Shown here: one piece after another, positions 1 to 9,813 of the stretch | Layout of the letters: each line of letters starts with the position of its first letter | How positions within the stretch are numbered: the first letter of the stretch is position 1 | Assembly (NCBI RefSeq): GCF_000764205.1 | Contig: NZ_JQDZ01000085.1 | Location: 55,503-119,502, forward strand | Direction: 5' to 3' | Length of the DNA: 64,000 bases | Source of the DNA: Thalassotalea sp. ND16A | GTDB taxonomy: Bacteria; Pseudomonadota; Gammaproteobacteria; Enterobacterales; Alteromonadaceae | Notes under the pieces: model-generated | What the model was told of the DNA's origin: nothing | The model's input: only the letters and a program-made list of their open reading frames with translations | Database searches by the model: none | Position numbers and translations under genes: made by a program

Positions 1-2348
1 ACTAACGCTTCTATGCCATCCATTTCTGGCATTTGAATATCGAGTAACAATACTTGCGGATCATGTTTTAAGTAGAGCTCTATCGCTTGCTTACCATTTT
101 TTGCGCTAACCACGTCCAGGCCTAAACGGCTAAGAAAGCGGGCAATTAACCGTCTATTGTCGTCATGATCTTCGGCCAGCAGTATGGTGCCAGTTATTTT
201 CTCAGTAAGCAGGTTCAGTTCAGTCTTTCGCTGCTTTGCTGCAATCAAAGCATTTGCTTTTATATAAGGAAAACTAAAGGTAAAGGTGCTACCCACATTA
301 AGGGTACTGTTTAAGTTGATTTCACCGCCCATCATTTTGGCCAGTTGCATTGACAAAAACAACCCTAAGCCGGTACCGCCAAAACGTCTGCTGATACTGC
401 TATCAGCTTGTGAAAAGCTGTTAAACACGCTTTTTTGCTGCTCTTTACTCATGCCAATGCCGGTATCGTTGACAATAAAGACTAAATGATTGTGTTCTTC
501 TGAAATGGTTAAGCTCACCCTGCCGTTATTGGTAAACTTGATCGCATTGGAGCAAAGGTTGATTAATATTTGACTTAAACGTAAACCGTCAGCATTAAAG
601 GTAAATGCTGCTGGCAGGGTATTTTTGATGACAAACTCTAACTGTTTTGATTTTGCCTGCTCGCTAAACATGTTGGCAAGATCTTGCATCATCACATCGA
701 GATTTTGGCCACGGATATCTAATTCAAGCTTATCCGCTTCAATTTTACTGATATCGAGAATATCATTCACCAACTGCAATAAATGCATGCCATTAGCATG
801 AATTACGTTAACTTCTGCGGCAACATCCTGCTTGCTGACTTCACCGTTAATTACCGCTTCTGACTGACCAATAATGGCGGTAAGCGGGGTTCGAATTTCA
901 TGACTCATATTGGCCAGAAATTGGCTTTTTATGTTATTGGCTTGTTTTAACTGTTCAGTTCTCTGCTCTAACTCATGGGTTCTTTCTTTTACTTGGCTGG
1001 CCAAGCGCAATTGGGTGCTTAGCTCTTTTTTACGGCGGTAAATTAAGAAGACGATGATCGATACAAATATTAGCGCCACCAGCATAAAATTTCGACTTTG
1101 CTCGGTTTGTTCGCTCTGTATTTGCTGAAAGGCTTTGTCTTGTTGTAATGTTTTAACCTGATGTGCTAATTGATCCGATTCAAATTTAACCAGCTTTAAA
1201 TTAAAATTATTGTTATAGCCATCATCAACCTCTTTTCTAAATGCTTTGCTTATGTCGATGGCTTGCTTTGGCTCTTGTCTGGCGGCATGAATTAAGGCAA
1301 GTAATGATAAATTTTCTAACATCAAGGCTTTGTAATTGGTTCGTATAGCCAATTCATTCGACTGCTTGGCATAGTCAAATGCTTGCTCAATTTCCCCCTG
1401 ATGAAACAGTCCCTTAGCCAGTTCGTACAAACAGTTGGCCAAAGCCCCCTGATGCTTTTGTTGTTCGCTCAAGGCAATACATTTTCTCGAATAATCAATC
1501 GCACTCTCTATAAGCCCCATCTGGCTGTACAAACCGGCCATATTATTTAATTCTGACGCCAGGTGATAAGGTTGCTCACTGCGTTTATAGTAATTTAATA
1601 CTTCTAAGTTATATTGCTCGGCTAATTGATACTTGCCTGAATTTTTATAGGCAATTGCCAGGTAACTCTTTGCCTGGGCTAAACCATCTTGATCATTTAA
1701 TGCAATTCTTTTTGCGATAATCTGCGGCAGTATTTCAATGGCTTTATCATACATTTTTAACGTTAAATACAAGCCTGATATATTAAAACGGATATCCACT
1801 TTATCATCTTCATCACCGTATTGCTGATAGATATGTTCCGCTTTTTTAAAAGTGGTTAACGCATGTTCCATATCCCCCATATTATTTTGCGCCAGGCCAA
1901 TATTGTTATAAAGATGTGCCTGCTTAAGGTATTGGTCAGTGTTTTGGTAGTAATTTAAGGAGGCACGATAAGCCCTCAATGCTTGCGGAAAGTCACCTTT
2001 AAAATAGTTAAACACGCCGATTAACTTATAAGCATCGGCTTCCTCTTGCTTTAAGTTATTAGCACTGGCTAGTTGTTGCGCTTGCATAAACGTTGCAATT
2101 GCACCATCTAAATCACCAAGGGCGTGATGGCTATGGCCTATTACCGTTAAAATCGACAGGTGTTGTTTGCTAGTGAGAAATGAATCAGCGATTAATTGCA
2201 GGGCTTGCTCGATAACAACAGACTTATCTTCTATGGTTTCAATATCTGCCAATCGTTGCTGAACACTGTCAAGTTGTGCAGAGACCGCGTTGGCTAGGGA
2301 GATATAAAATATCATCGATATCAAGAGTATTCGTACAAAGCTAAACAT
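1..2348 (-). CDS. TPR-containing hybrid sensor histidine kinase (3' end cut by window)
   Basis: This reads leftward from an ATG at 2348 and is still open at base 1, giving about 782 residues. A signal peptide (about 1-22, ending ANAVSA) is followed by a periplasmic tetratricopeptide region (about 30-380; phrases such as YNNIGLAQNNMGD). One membrane helix lies near residues 419-435 and is followed by RRKKEL. The kinase core has the H-box MSHEIRTPLT with the phospho-accepting His at residue 483, then N- and G-box regions. A receiver domain follows, with its phospho-Asp in LLLDIQMPEMDG near the window edge. TPR hybrid kinases of this type are common in Alteromonadales and usually have unknown ligands. 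No partner regulator is visible. The end of the receiver, or a further Hpt domain, may lie outside the window. Confidence 0.9.
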   Translation of the reverse strand, partial: MFSFVRILLISMIFYISLANAVSAQLDSVQQRLADIETIEDKSVVIEQALQLIADSFLTSKQHLSILTVIGHSHHALGDLDGAIATFMQAQQLASANNLKQEEADAYKLIGVFNYFKGDFPQALRAYRASLNYYQNTDQYLKQAHLYNNIGLAQNNMGDMEHALTTFKKAEHIYQQYGDEDDKVDIRFNISGLYLTLKMYDKAIEILPQIIAKRIALNDQDGLAQAKSYLAIAYKNSGKYQLAEQYNLEVLNYYKRSEQPYHLASELNNMAGLYSQMGLIESAIDYSRKCIALSEQQKHQGALANCLYELAKGLFHQGEIEQAFDYAKQSNELAIRTNYKALMLENLSLLALIHAARQEPKQAIDISKAFRKEVDDGYNNNFNLKLVKFESDQLAHQVKTLQQDKAFQQIQSEQTEQSRNFMLVALIFVSIIVFLIYRRKKELSTQLRLASQVKERTHELEQRTEQLKQANNIKSQFLANMSHEIRTPLTAIIGQSEAVINGEVSKQDVAAEVNVIHANGMHLLQLVNDILDISKIEADKLELDIRGQNLDVMMQDLANMFSEQAKSKQLEFVIKNTLPAAFTFNADGLRLSQILINLCSNAIKFTNNGRVSLTISEEHNHLVFIVNDTGIGMSKEQQKSVFNSFSQADSSISRRFGGTGLGLFLSMQLAKMMGGEINLNSTLNVGSTFTFSFPYIKANALIAAKQRKTELNLLTEKITGTILLAEDHDDNRRLIARFLSRLGLDVVSAKNGKQAIELYLKHDPQVLLLDIQMPEMDGIEAL

Positions 2349-2549
2349 AACCCTACCTAACAGCCTTTTATTTTAATCTTTAATCACAAATGAATAAGAG
2401 CAAATTGCTCAGATAAATTGAAGTCGACTAATAGTAGGGAAAAAACCGATCAGAAACAAACATTTGCAGGCTAAAATTTTGATTTATTGAAATGATTTAC
2501 CCTGTTTACTTTAAAAATTTCGTCATTATAGCGATGTGCTCTGGGTAAA

Positions 2550-2999
2550 TTAGCGGTCATCTTTGGCCGAATCCATCACCACAAAAGTTGTGATTGCGTG
2601 CACTTGTGGTAACACGCCCAGCACATCGGTATGAAATTTTTTATAGGCAATTAAATCGGTGGTTTCCACTCTTAACAGGTATTCGTAAGAACCGGTAATG
2701 TTATGGCATTCCCGCACTTCAACGGAGCGAGTGATCGCTTGCTCAAACGCTTCTTGCGAATGTTTGGTATGATCCGACAAGCCGACACCAACGTAGGCAA
2801 TACAACCAATACCTAATGCTTTGTGGTTTATCACGGCCCGATAGCCAACTATGATACCTGAACGCTCTAATTCTTGTACCCGGCGTAAACAGGCAGAGGC
2901 CGAAAGTCCAACACGAGTGGCAAGCTCGGCATTACTGATACGGCCATCACTTTCCAACTCACGCAATATTCTTTTGCTTATGCTATCTAATTCAATCAT
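2550..2999 (-). CDS. Lrp/AsnC family transcriptional regulator
   Basis: About 149 residues, normal for the family. An N-terminal winged helix-turn-helix (RISNAELATRVGLSASACLRRVQELE) is followed by the RAM/AsnC effector domain with the typical GxYxYLLRVET segment, so it should be an amino-acid-responsive DNA-binding oligomer. I chose the ATG at 2999 (MIELDSISKRIL) because Lrp proteins normally begin this way; an ATG at 3008 is also possible. It is divergent from a LysE/RhtB-type exporter with about 107 bp between starts, a classic pairing in which the regulator controls the amino acid exporter. The effector cannot be told from sequence. Confidence 0.9.
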   Translation of the reverse strand: MIELDSISKRILRELESDGRISNAELATRVGLSASACLRRVQELERSGIIVGYRAVINHKALGIGCIAYVGVGLSDHTKHSQEAFEQAITRSVEVRECHNITGSYEYLLRVETTDLIAYKKFHTDVLGVLPQVHAITTFVVMDSAKDDR

Positions 3000-3106
3000 A
3001 TGTTGCATATATAGCAATAATTTCACAAACAACGCAAGATAATTTCGTCGATAAGGCCTTATAATTGCAACATACCAATTTGATTAAGTCTTTAAGGAAT
3101 TACTCT

Positions 3107-3700
3107 ATGCAGTTAGAATTACTCATGGCGCTTGCGGCTTTTGCCTTTGTATCATCCATTACGCCCGGCCCGAATAATTTGATGTTAATGTCTTCAGGTG
3201 CAAATTTTGGCTTTCAACGCACCATACCGCATATGTTAGGCGTTGGTCTGGGTTTTACCTTAATGGTGGTGTTAGTGGGCATTGGTTTAATCCAACTATT
3301 TGATCTTTATCCAATAAGTTATACGGCATTGCAAATTTTTAGCGTCGTATATTTGTTATATCTCGCCTATAAAATAGCCACAGCAACATCGCCAGACGCA
3401 AACCATGAAAATAACGCGACACCAATAACCTTCATCCAAGCGGTGCTATTTCAATGGGTGAACCCAAAAGCCTGGACTATGGCGTTAACCGCGATAAGTG
3501 TTTACTCACCAGAACGTAGCTTTGAATCGATTGCCATAGTCGCTGCCATTTTTGGTGCCATCAATTTACCGTCGGTGAGCGTGTGGACCATTTTGGGCCA
3601 GCAACTCAGGCGTTTACTCAGTAATAGCCGGCAGTTACGCATTTTCAACATAACCATGGCAAGTTTGTTGCTGGCTTCGCTGTATCCACTTGTTGGCTAA
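3107..3700 (+). CDS. LysE/RhtB family amino acid exporter
   Basis: 197 residues with about six hydrophobic segments. The family signature SITPGPNNLMLMSSGANFG lies near the N-terminus and the conserved WVNPKAW motif lies mid-protein. Members export amino acids such as lysine, homoserine, threonine or cysteine across the inner membrane. An upstream in-frame ATG at 3065 exists, but the ATG at 3107 is preferred because AAGGAAT sits just before it and the MQLELLM start matches family length. It is divergent from the Lrp-type gene at 2550-2999, which probably regulates it. Substrate unknown. Confidence 0.88.
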   Translation: MQLELLMALAAFAFVSSITPGPNNLMLMSSGANFGFQRTIPHMLGVGLGFTLMVVLVGIGLIQLFDLYPISYTALQIFSVVYLLYLAYKIATATSPDANHENNATPITFIQAVLFQWVNPKAWTMALTAISVYSPERSFESIAIVAAIFGAINLPSVSVWTILGQQLRRLLSNSRQLRIFNITMASLLLASLYPLVG

Positions 3701-3701
3701 A

Positions 3702-3977
3702 GGCTAAAGGCTAAGGGCTAAGGGCTAAAGGCTTCGGGCAGCATTAGTATTGTTACACGATAAGTAAACTCATCAAACATACAGCCAGTTGCCAGTAGCT
3801 CATTGCTAGAAGCTTCCCCCCAGGCGCCCTGCCGGTCCGGTATAAGTACATCTAAGTACAAAATATTAATAGCTTCTGGCTACGGGCTTCGAGCTTCGGG
3901 CAGCATTCGAATTGTTACACGATAAGTAAATTCATCAAACATACAGCCAGTTGCCAGTAGCTCGTTGCCAGAAGCTT
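3702..3977. repeat. Two tandem copies of an intergenic repeat (family R1)
   Basis: Two diverged copies lie head to tail (about 3702-3815 and 3860-3977). Each contains TTACACGATAAGTAAA, CATCAAACATACAGCCAGTTG and GCCAGTAGCTC. The second copy begins AGCTTCTGGC and ends GCCAGAAGCTT, so its ends are inverted repeats, as in MITE-like elements. A third copy lies at 45197-45310. No coding potential is evident. The stretch separates two convergent genes. Confidence 0.7.
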
Positions 3978-3981
3978 AAGT

Positions 3982-5778
3982 TTAAATTGCTTTCAGCTTC
4001 TGCCACCTTTGCATCGCTTCAGGGTTGCCATTTTGCGCTTGAATGTATAAATTCAACATTTGAATTTCATCGCATTGATATTGCGGGTCGAGATCTGCCG
4101 GCACTTCGATTAGCGTTATGCCTTGACTTTCCGTCACCGCTTGCTCAAAGATTTGAGTAAATTGCCCTACGGTTTCGCAATGATGGCCTTTGCCGCCATA
4201 AGCGCTGATCAGTTGCAACACATCAAACTCAGGGGTTGAACAATGATAAATTTCGCCTTCGCCACTTTTGCCTAAATGATAGATATCATTGCGCATATAG
4301 AGAACTATCAGGTTGAGCTGTTCTTTTTGGAAGTGGATCAGTTCATTCAGTTGAAAATGAAAACCACCATCACCGGTGATCAGTACGGCCACATCGTCAG
4401 ATTGTTGCTGCTTTAACGTCTTACAAACGGTTCTGGCATAAGGCAAACTCGTGCCCATCGCAGCATACCAGGGGTTGGTCAGCCAACTCCGGCCGATGCT
4501 GGATTTTTTCGTGGTCAAACCATAAGAAGCAAAATAGGAATTACCAATTTCGGGCAAATAGATAAAAGGCTTTTCGCTATTTGATTGAATATGATTGAGC
4601 ACTGAGCAAAGGTTATGAAAATCAAACTTTGCCAAATCATCAATTTTCGCAAAACTTTTCGCGGGCAACGTCAGTTCACACCGATCAATTTCCGCAACGA
4701 GTAAACTACTGAAAATATTGATAATTTCCTGTTGATTTTGCACCGTACCTTTGATCACGGTTTTATTACTAAATGAGTCAATTTCATGGGTACCGGTATT
4801 AAACGCCGAACTGGTATCCTGAGCATGGATACTGGTATCTACTTCAATAATATAATCGGCCTGGTGCTCAATGTAATGTCGATTGTCACTACTGCTGAAT
4901 ACGCCGTTATAGGTACCAAGACATAGCGAGTCAAATTCATCAAACAAGCCTTTGGCAAACCAGGTGGTGGCATAAGGAATATTAAATTTATGACAAAATT
5001 GCATTAATTGCTCACGCAACTGCCGATTCAGTTTTACGTTTTCACCAATAAACACTAACGGATATTGCGCATGCTTTAACTTCTCAACAATATGCTCGGC
5101 AATGAATGACTCGCCTTCTAAGACAAAGGTATTTCTGCTGATCAAATCAACACTTTCAGGCAAAGCCAGGGCTTGGGTTTTTTGGAAGACCAAATCTCTT
5201 GGGATCTCGATAAATACCGGCTCTTTGTTCAAATAAGCATGCACAACCAATTGAAAAAAGCGCTCAGCTGCCATATTCGGTTGGCCAACGGCCCTTGCGC
5301 CTTGCAAGCGCTCGGCTTTCATCCCCAGGGCACGAAACGACTCCAAGGCACAATCATATTCTGCCCGCCAGGTAGACGAAGAGGCGACGGTATGATGAAT
5401 AGTATGGGTGGATATTTCACTCTCGCCAGGTGCGCCAGAGATGAATATCACCGGTAGTTTTTCGGTGATCGCCAGGGCCGCAGCACTGGTACAAGGTAAA
5501 CTTCCTACGGTGTAGGTGGTTAACGCGGCGCCAATGCCGTTAATTTCAGCGTGACCACAGGCATTAAAACCGGCATGCATTTCATTACTCGAGGGCGACA
5601 GCTGCAAGCCATCTTTAAAGGCGGCAATTAAATTGGCGGCAAAGTCGCCTCCTACGCCGTACAATTGTGTGCATTGGAAAAATTGTAGAACTTCAACAAT
5701 CGCTTCGCCTAGTGTTGGTAAGGTTTGCGCGTATTTTTCGCCAAAGTTATTTTGGTAATGTGAATTTATATCGGTCAT
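3982..5778 (-). CDS. ThDP-dependent 2-oxo acid decarboxylase (pyruvate/indolepyruvate decarboxylase type)
   Basis: 598 residues from the ATG at 5778, which follows GGGGAAG; an in-frame ATG at 5802 has no such site. The N-terminal PYR domain carries the cofactor-activating Glu66 in NEMHAGFNACGHAEI and the His-His pair in TIHHTV that marks the pyruvate/indolepyruvate decarboxylase branch. The C-terminal PP domain has the ThDP/Mg motif GDGGFHFQLNE and the ND pair about 27 residues on. The expected reaction is non-oxidative decarboxylation of a 2-oxo acid to an aldehyde in the cytoplasm. The substrate (pyruvate, branched-chain or aromatic oxo acid) is not clear. It stands alone, between repeat DNA and the two-component operon. 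Confidence 0.82.
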   Translation of the reverse strand: MTDINSHYQNNFGEKYAQTLPTLGEAIVEVLQFFQCTQLYGVGGDFAANLIAAFKDGLQLSPSSNEMHAGFNACGHAEINGIGAALTTYTVGSLPCTSAAALAITEKLPVIFISGAPGESEISTHTIHHTVASSSTWRAEYDCALESFRALGMKAERLQGARAVGQPNMAAERFFQLVVHAYLNKEPVFIEIPRDLVFQKTQALALPESVDLISRNTFVLEGESFIAEHIVEKLKHAQYPLVFIGENVKLNRQLREQLMQFCHKFNIPYATTWFAKGLFDEFDSLCLGTYNGVFSSSDNRHYIEHQADYIIEVDTSIHAQDTSSAFNTGTHEIDSFSNKTVIKGTVQNQQEIINIFSSLLVAEIDRCELTLPAKSFAKIDDLAKFDFHNLCSVLNHIQSNSEKPFIYLPEIGNSYFASYGLTTKKSSIGRSWLTNPWYAAMGTSLPYARTVCKTLKQQQSDDVAVLITGDGGFHFQLNELIHFQKEQLNLIVLYMRNDIYHLGKSGEGEIYHCSTPEFDVLQLISAYGGKGHHCETVGQFTQIFEQAVTESQGITLIEVPADLDPQYQCDEIQMLNLYIQAQNGNPEAMQRWQKLKAI

Positions 5779-5980
5779 TGTCTTCCCCAAGTTTGCGATC
5801 ATCTCTGGTTAGTTAAATGTTCGCAGGATGCTATTTATGGGTTACATTTTCACCGTTAAATTGTTTGCGAGTTTGAGCTGTATCAATAATTTCAGCAATA
5901 GAAATATGCCTATCGTTAATTCAGTCACTTATCCGTAAATAAAGTGTTACGCCATTTGTAAACCTTATTAGCAAATATTA

Positions 5981-7267
5981 TTAATTGGCTGGCAGGATAA
6001 TTTTAAATTGGGCGCCTGACAACACCGTGGAATCACTAATTTCGATTTGTCCATGATGCCAATCGATGATTCTCTTGACCATAGCTAAGCCAATGCCATG
6101 GCCGCTTTGTTGCTGCTTTTTCTTACCCCGCACAAAAGGTTTGAGGATATCAATTCGCTCCTCTTCGTCAATGCCTTCGCCGTTATCGTCAATGGTGATA
6201 ATGACAGTATTTTTTATTTGCTCTAACCTCACCCGTACTTTGCCATTGCCGTATTTCACCGCATTTTGTAGCAAATTATTGCACAGCATAATCATGTACG
6301 ATTCGTCGCTGGTAAGTGCATATTGACCCGGCAAGGTTTGCAATTGAATGTCAGCCATTTCAGAAAAACCATGATTAATGCAAGTAGCCATAACGGTTGC
6401 AATATCGACGGCAGATTTATTAATGTCGAGCATGCCCTGATCCAGGCGAGCATAGGTTAATAGGGTTTCGACTAATCGGGTCATCTCATCGACGTTATTG
6501 CTAAGCTTTTGTTGGTAGCGCTCTCTAAGTATTGGATCCTCCTCTTCGGCTAGGGTGTCTATGCCAAAGCGTATTCTCGCTAAAGGCGTTCGTAAATCGT
6601 GGGACACCGCGCTGCTGAGTAATTTTACATCGCTGACTAAATCTTCAATGCGTTGTGCCATGTGATTAAATTCAGTCTCAATATCACCGATATAGGAAAT
6701 AGAACCAAGAGAAATGCGCTGTTCTAGATTTCCTGCACCAAAGGATTTTGCCGCTTTCCTTAAGGCCAGTAATTGTTTGACCAAAGGGTATACCCAAAGT
6801 AAAAACATCGACAACAGGGCAAGATAAAATAAAATCGTAAATAAATATTCTGACGCTTGGTCAGCAACTTTAAAATTAAGCAGTGGCGCTGTTAAGGTCA
6901 TAATTTCATCGGTTGCCGACAAATAATAATGAAAGGTCAAATGCTCATTGCTTTCTAATAATAACGGTTGTCCCTGTTTCACTTGCTTGAGCAAAGCTGA
7001 TGGCATCGGCAAGCTTTTTACTGGCGTTAAATTAAGCTGGTACTGCTGCTGCCCTTCAGACCATTGCCTTACAAACTCATGCCGATTCGATAAGTGCGCA
7101 AGCGTGATTGCCAGCTCTGCGCCCAACTGCTCGATAATTTTAACTTTATCGACATCCTGAGTTTGATCTCTTGCTGAGTATTGCTCATAGAGCTGGTCAA
7201 ACAACCAGCCCAAACCAACGGTGGCGAGCAAAACCACGACAACCAACGAGTAAGTTAAGGTGCGCAT
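5981..7267 (-). CDS. Sensor histidine kinase, RstB/EnvZ-like
   Basis: 428 residues. An N-terminal membrane helix (about 5-24), a periplasmic segment of about 110 residues, a second helix (about 143-163), a HAMP region, then HisKA with AVSHDLRTPLARIR and HATPase_c with NLLQNAVKYG, DDNGEGI and GHGIGLAMVKRI. The ATG at 7267 follows AAGGAG by five bases. It is the last gene of a MipA-like/DUF3019/regulator/kinase operon, 64 bp after the regulator. RstB-like kinases paired with DUF3019 and MipA proteins recur in Shewanella and relatives, where they probably sense an envelope signal. The ligand is unknown. Confidence 0.9.
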   Translation of the reverse strand: MRTLTYSLVVVVLLATVGLGWLFDQLYEQYSARDQTQDVDKVKIIEQLGAELAITLAHLSNRHEFVRQWSEGQQQYQLNLTPVKSLPMPSALLKQVKQGQPLLLESNEHLTFHYYLSATDEIMTLTAPLLNFKVADQASEYLFTILFYLALLSMFLLWVYPLVKQLLALRKAAKSFGAGNLEQRISLGSISYIGDIETEFNHMAQRIEDLVSDVKLLSSAVSHDLRTPLARIRFGIDTLAEEEDPILRERYQQKLSNNVDEMTRLVETLLTYARLDQGMLDINKSAVDIATVMATCINHGFSEMADIQLQTLPGQYALTSDESYMIMLCNNLLQNAVKYGNGKVRVRLEQIKNTVIITIDDNGEGIDEEERIDILKPFVRGKKKQQQSGHGIGLAMVKRIIDWHHGQIEISDSTVLSGAQFKIILPAN

Positions 7268-7331
7268 TTGATCTCCTTTTCAATCGTTCGAGCAAGCAAG
7301 TGCGTGGTAAATATGCAGGTAAGAATCGCCA

Positions 7332-8057
7332 TTACCAGGTATCTTTCACGAACAAGTAACCTTTACCCCAAATGGTTTTAATGCGGCTTGGCTCTGCCGG
7401 ATTGTCACCAAGTTTTTTGCGCAGCCGCGACACTTTCAAATCCACAGAACGGTCGAAACCATCATAATCAAAACCTCTTAATTGGCTGATTAGCTGTTCT
7501 CTTGACACTATTTGCCCGGCTTGTTGGGCTAACAGCCACAACACATCAAATTCATTGGAAGACATTTTAATTGCCACGCCGGCAAGCGAAACCGACATTG
7601 CCGCTTTATCAATGATCAAATTATCAAACTGCAGGTGTTGTTTGCTTAGCGAACTGTTATTGTTAATACCAGTAACCGCTTTCGCCTGCTGGCGTTCAAT
7701 GTTTTTGCGCACTCTGGTCAGCAAAGCTCTGGCCCTTACCGGTTTGGTTAGATACTCGTCGGCGCCCATTTCCAGGCCTAACACTTCATCAATTTCTTCA
7801 TCCCGGGCCGTTACCATAATGATGGTGTTCGTAAACTCGGGGCGAACCGCTTTACAAACATCAACACCATCTAAGTTAGGCAGCATACCATCCAAAATGA
7901 CAACATCAGGATTTAGCTGTTGAATAAGCTTCACCGCCTCAACGCCGCAATGGCAGACACTCACCTGATAGTCTTTCGCTTGCAGATATTCTTGCATCCA
8001 CTCGGCCAATTCACGATCGTCTTCGACAATAAGAATTCTTGCTTTGTCTTGTTCCAT
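7332..8057 (-). CDS. OmpR/RstA-like response regulator
   Basis: 241 residues from the ATG at 8057 (MEQDKARILIVEDD). TAGGAG lies six bases upstream, so this start beats the in-frame ATG at 8081. The receiver domain has the acidic pair EDD, the phospho-Asp in VVILDGMLPNLDG and the Lys in YLTKPVRARAL. The C-terminal winged helix has GFDYDGFDRSVDLKVSRLRKKLGD and ends with IKTIWGKGYLF. It is a transcription factor of the operon 5981-9397. The stop of the preceding DUF3019 gene overlaps this gene's Shine-Dalgarno sequence, so the two are probably translationally coupled. Confidence 0.93.
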   Translation of the reverse strand: MEQDKARILIVEDDRELAEWMQEYLQAKDYQVSVCHCGVEAVKLIQQLNPDVVILDGMLPNLDGVDVCKAVRPEFTNTIIMVTARDEEIDEVLGLEMGADEYLTKPVRARALLTRVRKNIERQQAKAVTGINNNSSLSKQHLQFDNLIIDKAAMSVSLAGVAIKMSSNEFDVLWLLAQQAGQIVSREQLISQLRGFDYDGFDRSVDLKVSRLRKKLGDNPAEPSRIKTIWGKGYLFVKDTW

Positions 8058-8065
8058 TTGCACTC

Positions 8066-8500
8066 CTAAAATATCCGCCATGATGAGCGAGATCTAGAGT
8101 TTTTCTTGTATACCCAGGCCATTTCTAATTCAACAGTTGCGATAGATTTGTTACTGCCGTGGGCTTTTAGTATAAATATGACGTTTTGATTTGCTACAAT
8201 TTCTTTTTTAAATTCGCCTTTATCATCTTGTTGCCAACACGTTAGCGGCGAACGTTGTTGTGATGAAAACAAACAATAGTCGCCTATTTCTGGCGTTCGC
8301 CATTGCAGTTCAATATCTACATAGCACTTTTTGCCTTGATGCAAAGCGATGCATTGCTTCGGTGATAATTTCAACATTGGCACAGTAGAGTCTGCTTTAC
8401 TATTGAAACTAAGCAACAATCCTAGCATGGTAATCACAATACGCAGTATAAGGGGACAATTGGTGGTGATTGAACACCATTTTTTAATCAGAAAATTCAT
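8066..8500 (-). CDS. DUF3019 family secreted protein
   Basis: 144 residues. A hydrophobic N-terminal segment (about 18-36) acts as signal peptide or anchor. The mature part matches the DUF3019 pattern as I recall it: LKLSPKQCIALHQGKKCYVDIELQW, two further Cys (GDYCLFSS, LTCWQQ), and a basic C-terminus. Four cysteines in the exported domain suggest two disulfides. These proteins regularly sit beside MipA/OmpV proteins and RstAB-like systems in Shewanella-type genomes, as here (12 bp after the MipA-like gene). Function is unknown; an accessory or sensing role in the envelope is an inference from context. Confidence 0.75.
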   Translation of the reverse strand: MNFLIKKWCSITTNCPLILRIVITMLGLLLSFNSKADSTVPMLKLSPKQCIALHQGKKCYVDIELQWRTPEIGDYCLFSSQQRSPLTCWQQDDKGEFKKEIVANQNVIFILKAHGSNKSIATVELEMAWVYKKNSRSRSSWRIF

Positions 8501-8512
8501 CGAATGCTCCCA

Positions 8513-9397
8513 TTAAAAAACATAACTAAACAAAATACCATACTCGGTGATATTATCATCACGGCCGGGTTGCTGATCAGCTAGTTGCATAATAGGGCTA
8601 TCACTGATGCTGTCAGCAATATCGGTATATCTGAAATAGGTTTCAAATAATACATTCTCGCTGATGGGGTAGCTGGCGCCTACCTGGCCAATCACATTAA
8701 AGCCATCATCCGCTTGGTAGTGTGGAAAACCGAATTCTTCCAACGCATCCGAGGTCGAGTAATAGTAATCTAATATATTCTCAGAGCGATATTCAATACC
8801 CGCCGAGGCATACAGCTCCCAATTTTTAATTTGCCAGGTTTGTGCCGCCCACATTGAGGCATAAACGCCATCATCATACTCATCATTAAAAGAATACGGC
8901 GCGATGGTAAATTGCAGCATTGTTTGCGCGTAGATACCCGTGGTGCGAAAGCCGAGCATTCCAGTGTTATCTTTATAATCTTGTACAGAAGTCACATCAT
9001 TGACTATATGATATTCAATATCGCCGTGCGCCTCTACCGTGAGAATATCAAAGTTCCAATGCTCGCTATTATAAAAGTTATAACCAAGATTAAGCCCCTG
9101 TTCCAACTCATTCGCACCATAAGACGCTTCAATGAAGAAGCCACTTTGCAATTGATAACGACCACTGACAAACAGTGAACCGCCTTTATCTTCATCTTCG
9201 TAAGGCCCTACTTCCGATTTATAACCGTAACCGATTTTAAGGTAGCCACCGCTGGGCGACTCGGCTTCGGTGGCGATAACAGCGTTACTGTTGCTATCGG
9301 TACCATTGCCATCGGTGTTGGCGAAAAGTGGTGTGGCGCTAAGCAGCGCTGAGCCCCAGAGTAGATTGACAAGACATTGATTAATTGACCTTTTCAT
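8513..9397 (-). CDS. MipA/OmpV-like outer membrane protein
   Basis: 294 residues. A signal peptide (about 1-26, ending PLFA) is followed by a beta-rich sequence with alternating aromatic residues and a terminal strand ending in Phe (YGILFSYVF), typical of outer membrane barrels recognised by BamA. Length and context (DUF3019, regulator and kinase downstream on the same strand) fit the MipA/OmpV family, some of which scaffold peptidoglycan enzymes and others of which act as porin-like or stress proteins. The family call rests more on context and barrel character than on a unique motif. It is the first gene of the operon and probably a target of its own two-component system. Confidence 0.7.
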   Translation of the reverse strand: MKRSINQCLVNLLWGSALLSATPLFANTDGNGTDSNSNAVIATEAESPSGGYLKIGYGYKSEVGPYEDEDKGGSLFVSGRYQLQSGFFIEASYGANELEQGLNLGYNFYNSEHWNFDILTVEAHGDIEYHIVNDVTSVQDYKDNTGMLGFRTTGIYAQTMLQFTIAPYSFNDEYDDGVYASMWAAQTWQIKNWELYASAGIEYRSENILDYYYSTSDALEEFGFPHYQADDGFNVIGQVGASYPISENVLFETYFRYTDIADSISDSPIMQLADQQPGRDDNITEYGILFSYVF

Positions 9398-9813
9398 AGA
9401 TATCCTTATGTATATTTTTATATTAAGTTTTATTTACGCGGCTGCTAATGCTTTTTTAATATTTCGTTAAAACTCTGTTAAAGCCTGCGTTGATGAGTAA
9501 ATAATAACTAAGCCATAAAAATAAAGTCGTACCACTGCTTGTCGATATGTATCACTTTGTATCTCATAGGGAACATTGTTGAAGGTTAATAATTGGTATC
9601 AGTATAATGAAACCTTAAGGGGGATAGCTATCGCTTTGTCAGATGTTAACGTTTTGTAACATAATACCAATTCCGACAATTTATTGGCCAATAAATTGTC
9701 GGAATTGGTATAAAACAGCTCAGAGCTTCGAAAAAATTTACTTTCATTGCGATAAAGGTCGTTACTCGAAATGAAAGACCAGAGTTATGGTTGGGGTTAA
9801 GGTTAGAGTTACT
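9398..9813. other. Intergenic stretch with a 48-bp perfect palindrome
   Basis: No ORF is credible here. The main structure is a perfect inverted repeat at 9664-9711 (24-bp arms, no spacer), described separately. The rest is AT-rich and should hold the promoter of the MipA-like operon to the left. Confidence 0.7.
9664..9711. repeat. Perfect 48-bp palindrome (family R5)
   Basis: The arms run from ATACCAATTCCGACAAT to the centre TATTGGCCAATA and back without mismatch. The outer ATACCAATT matches the terminal motif of the MITE-like family R4 found at 45055, 53630 and 55204. A diverged relative with the same core (CCAATTTATTGGTCAATAAATT) lies at about 13266-13300. As RNA it would form a long hairpin, but no T-run follows, so it is more likely a mobile palindromic repeat than a terminator. 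Confidence 0.8.
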
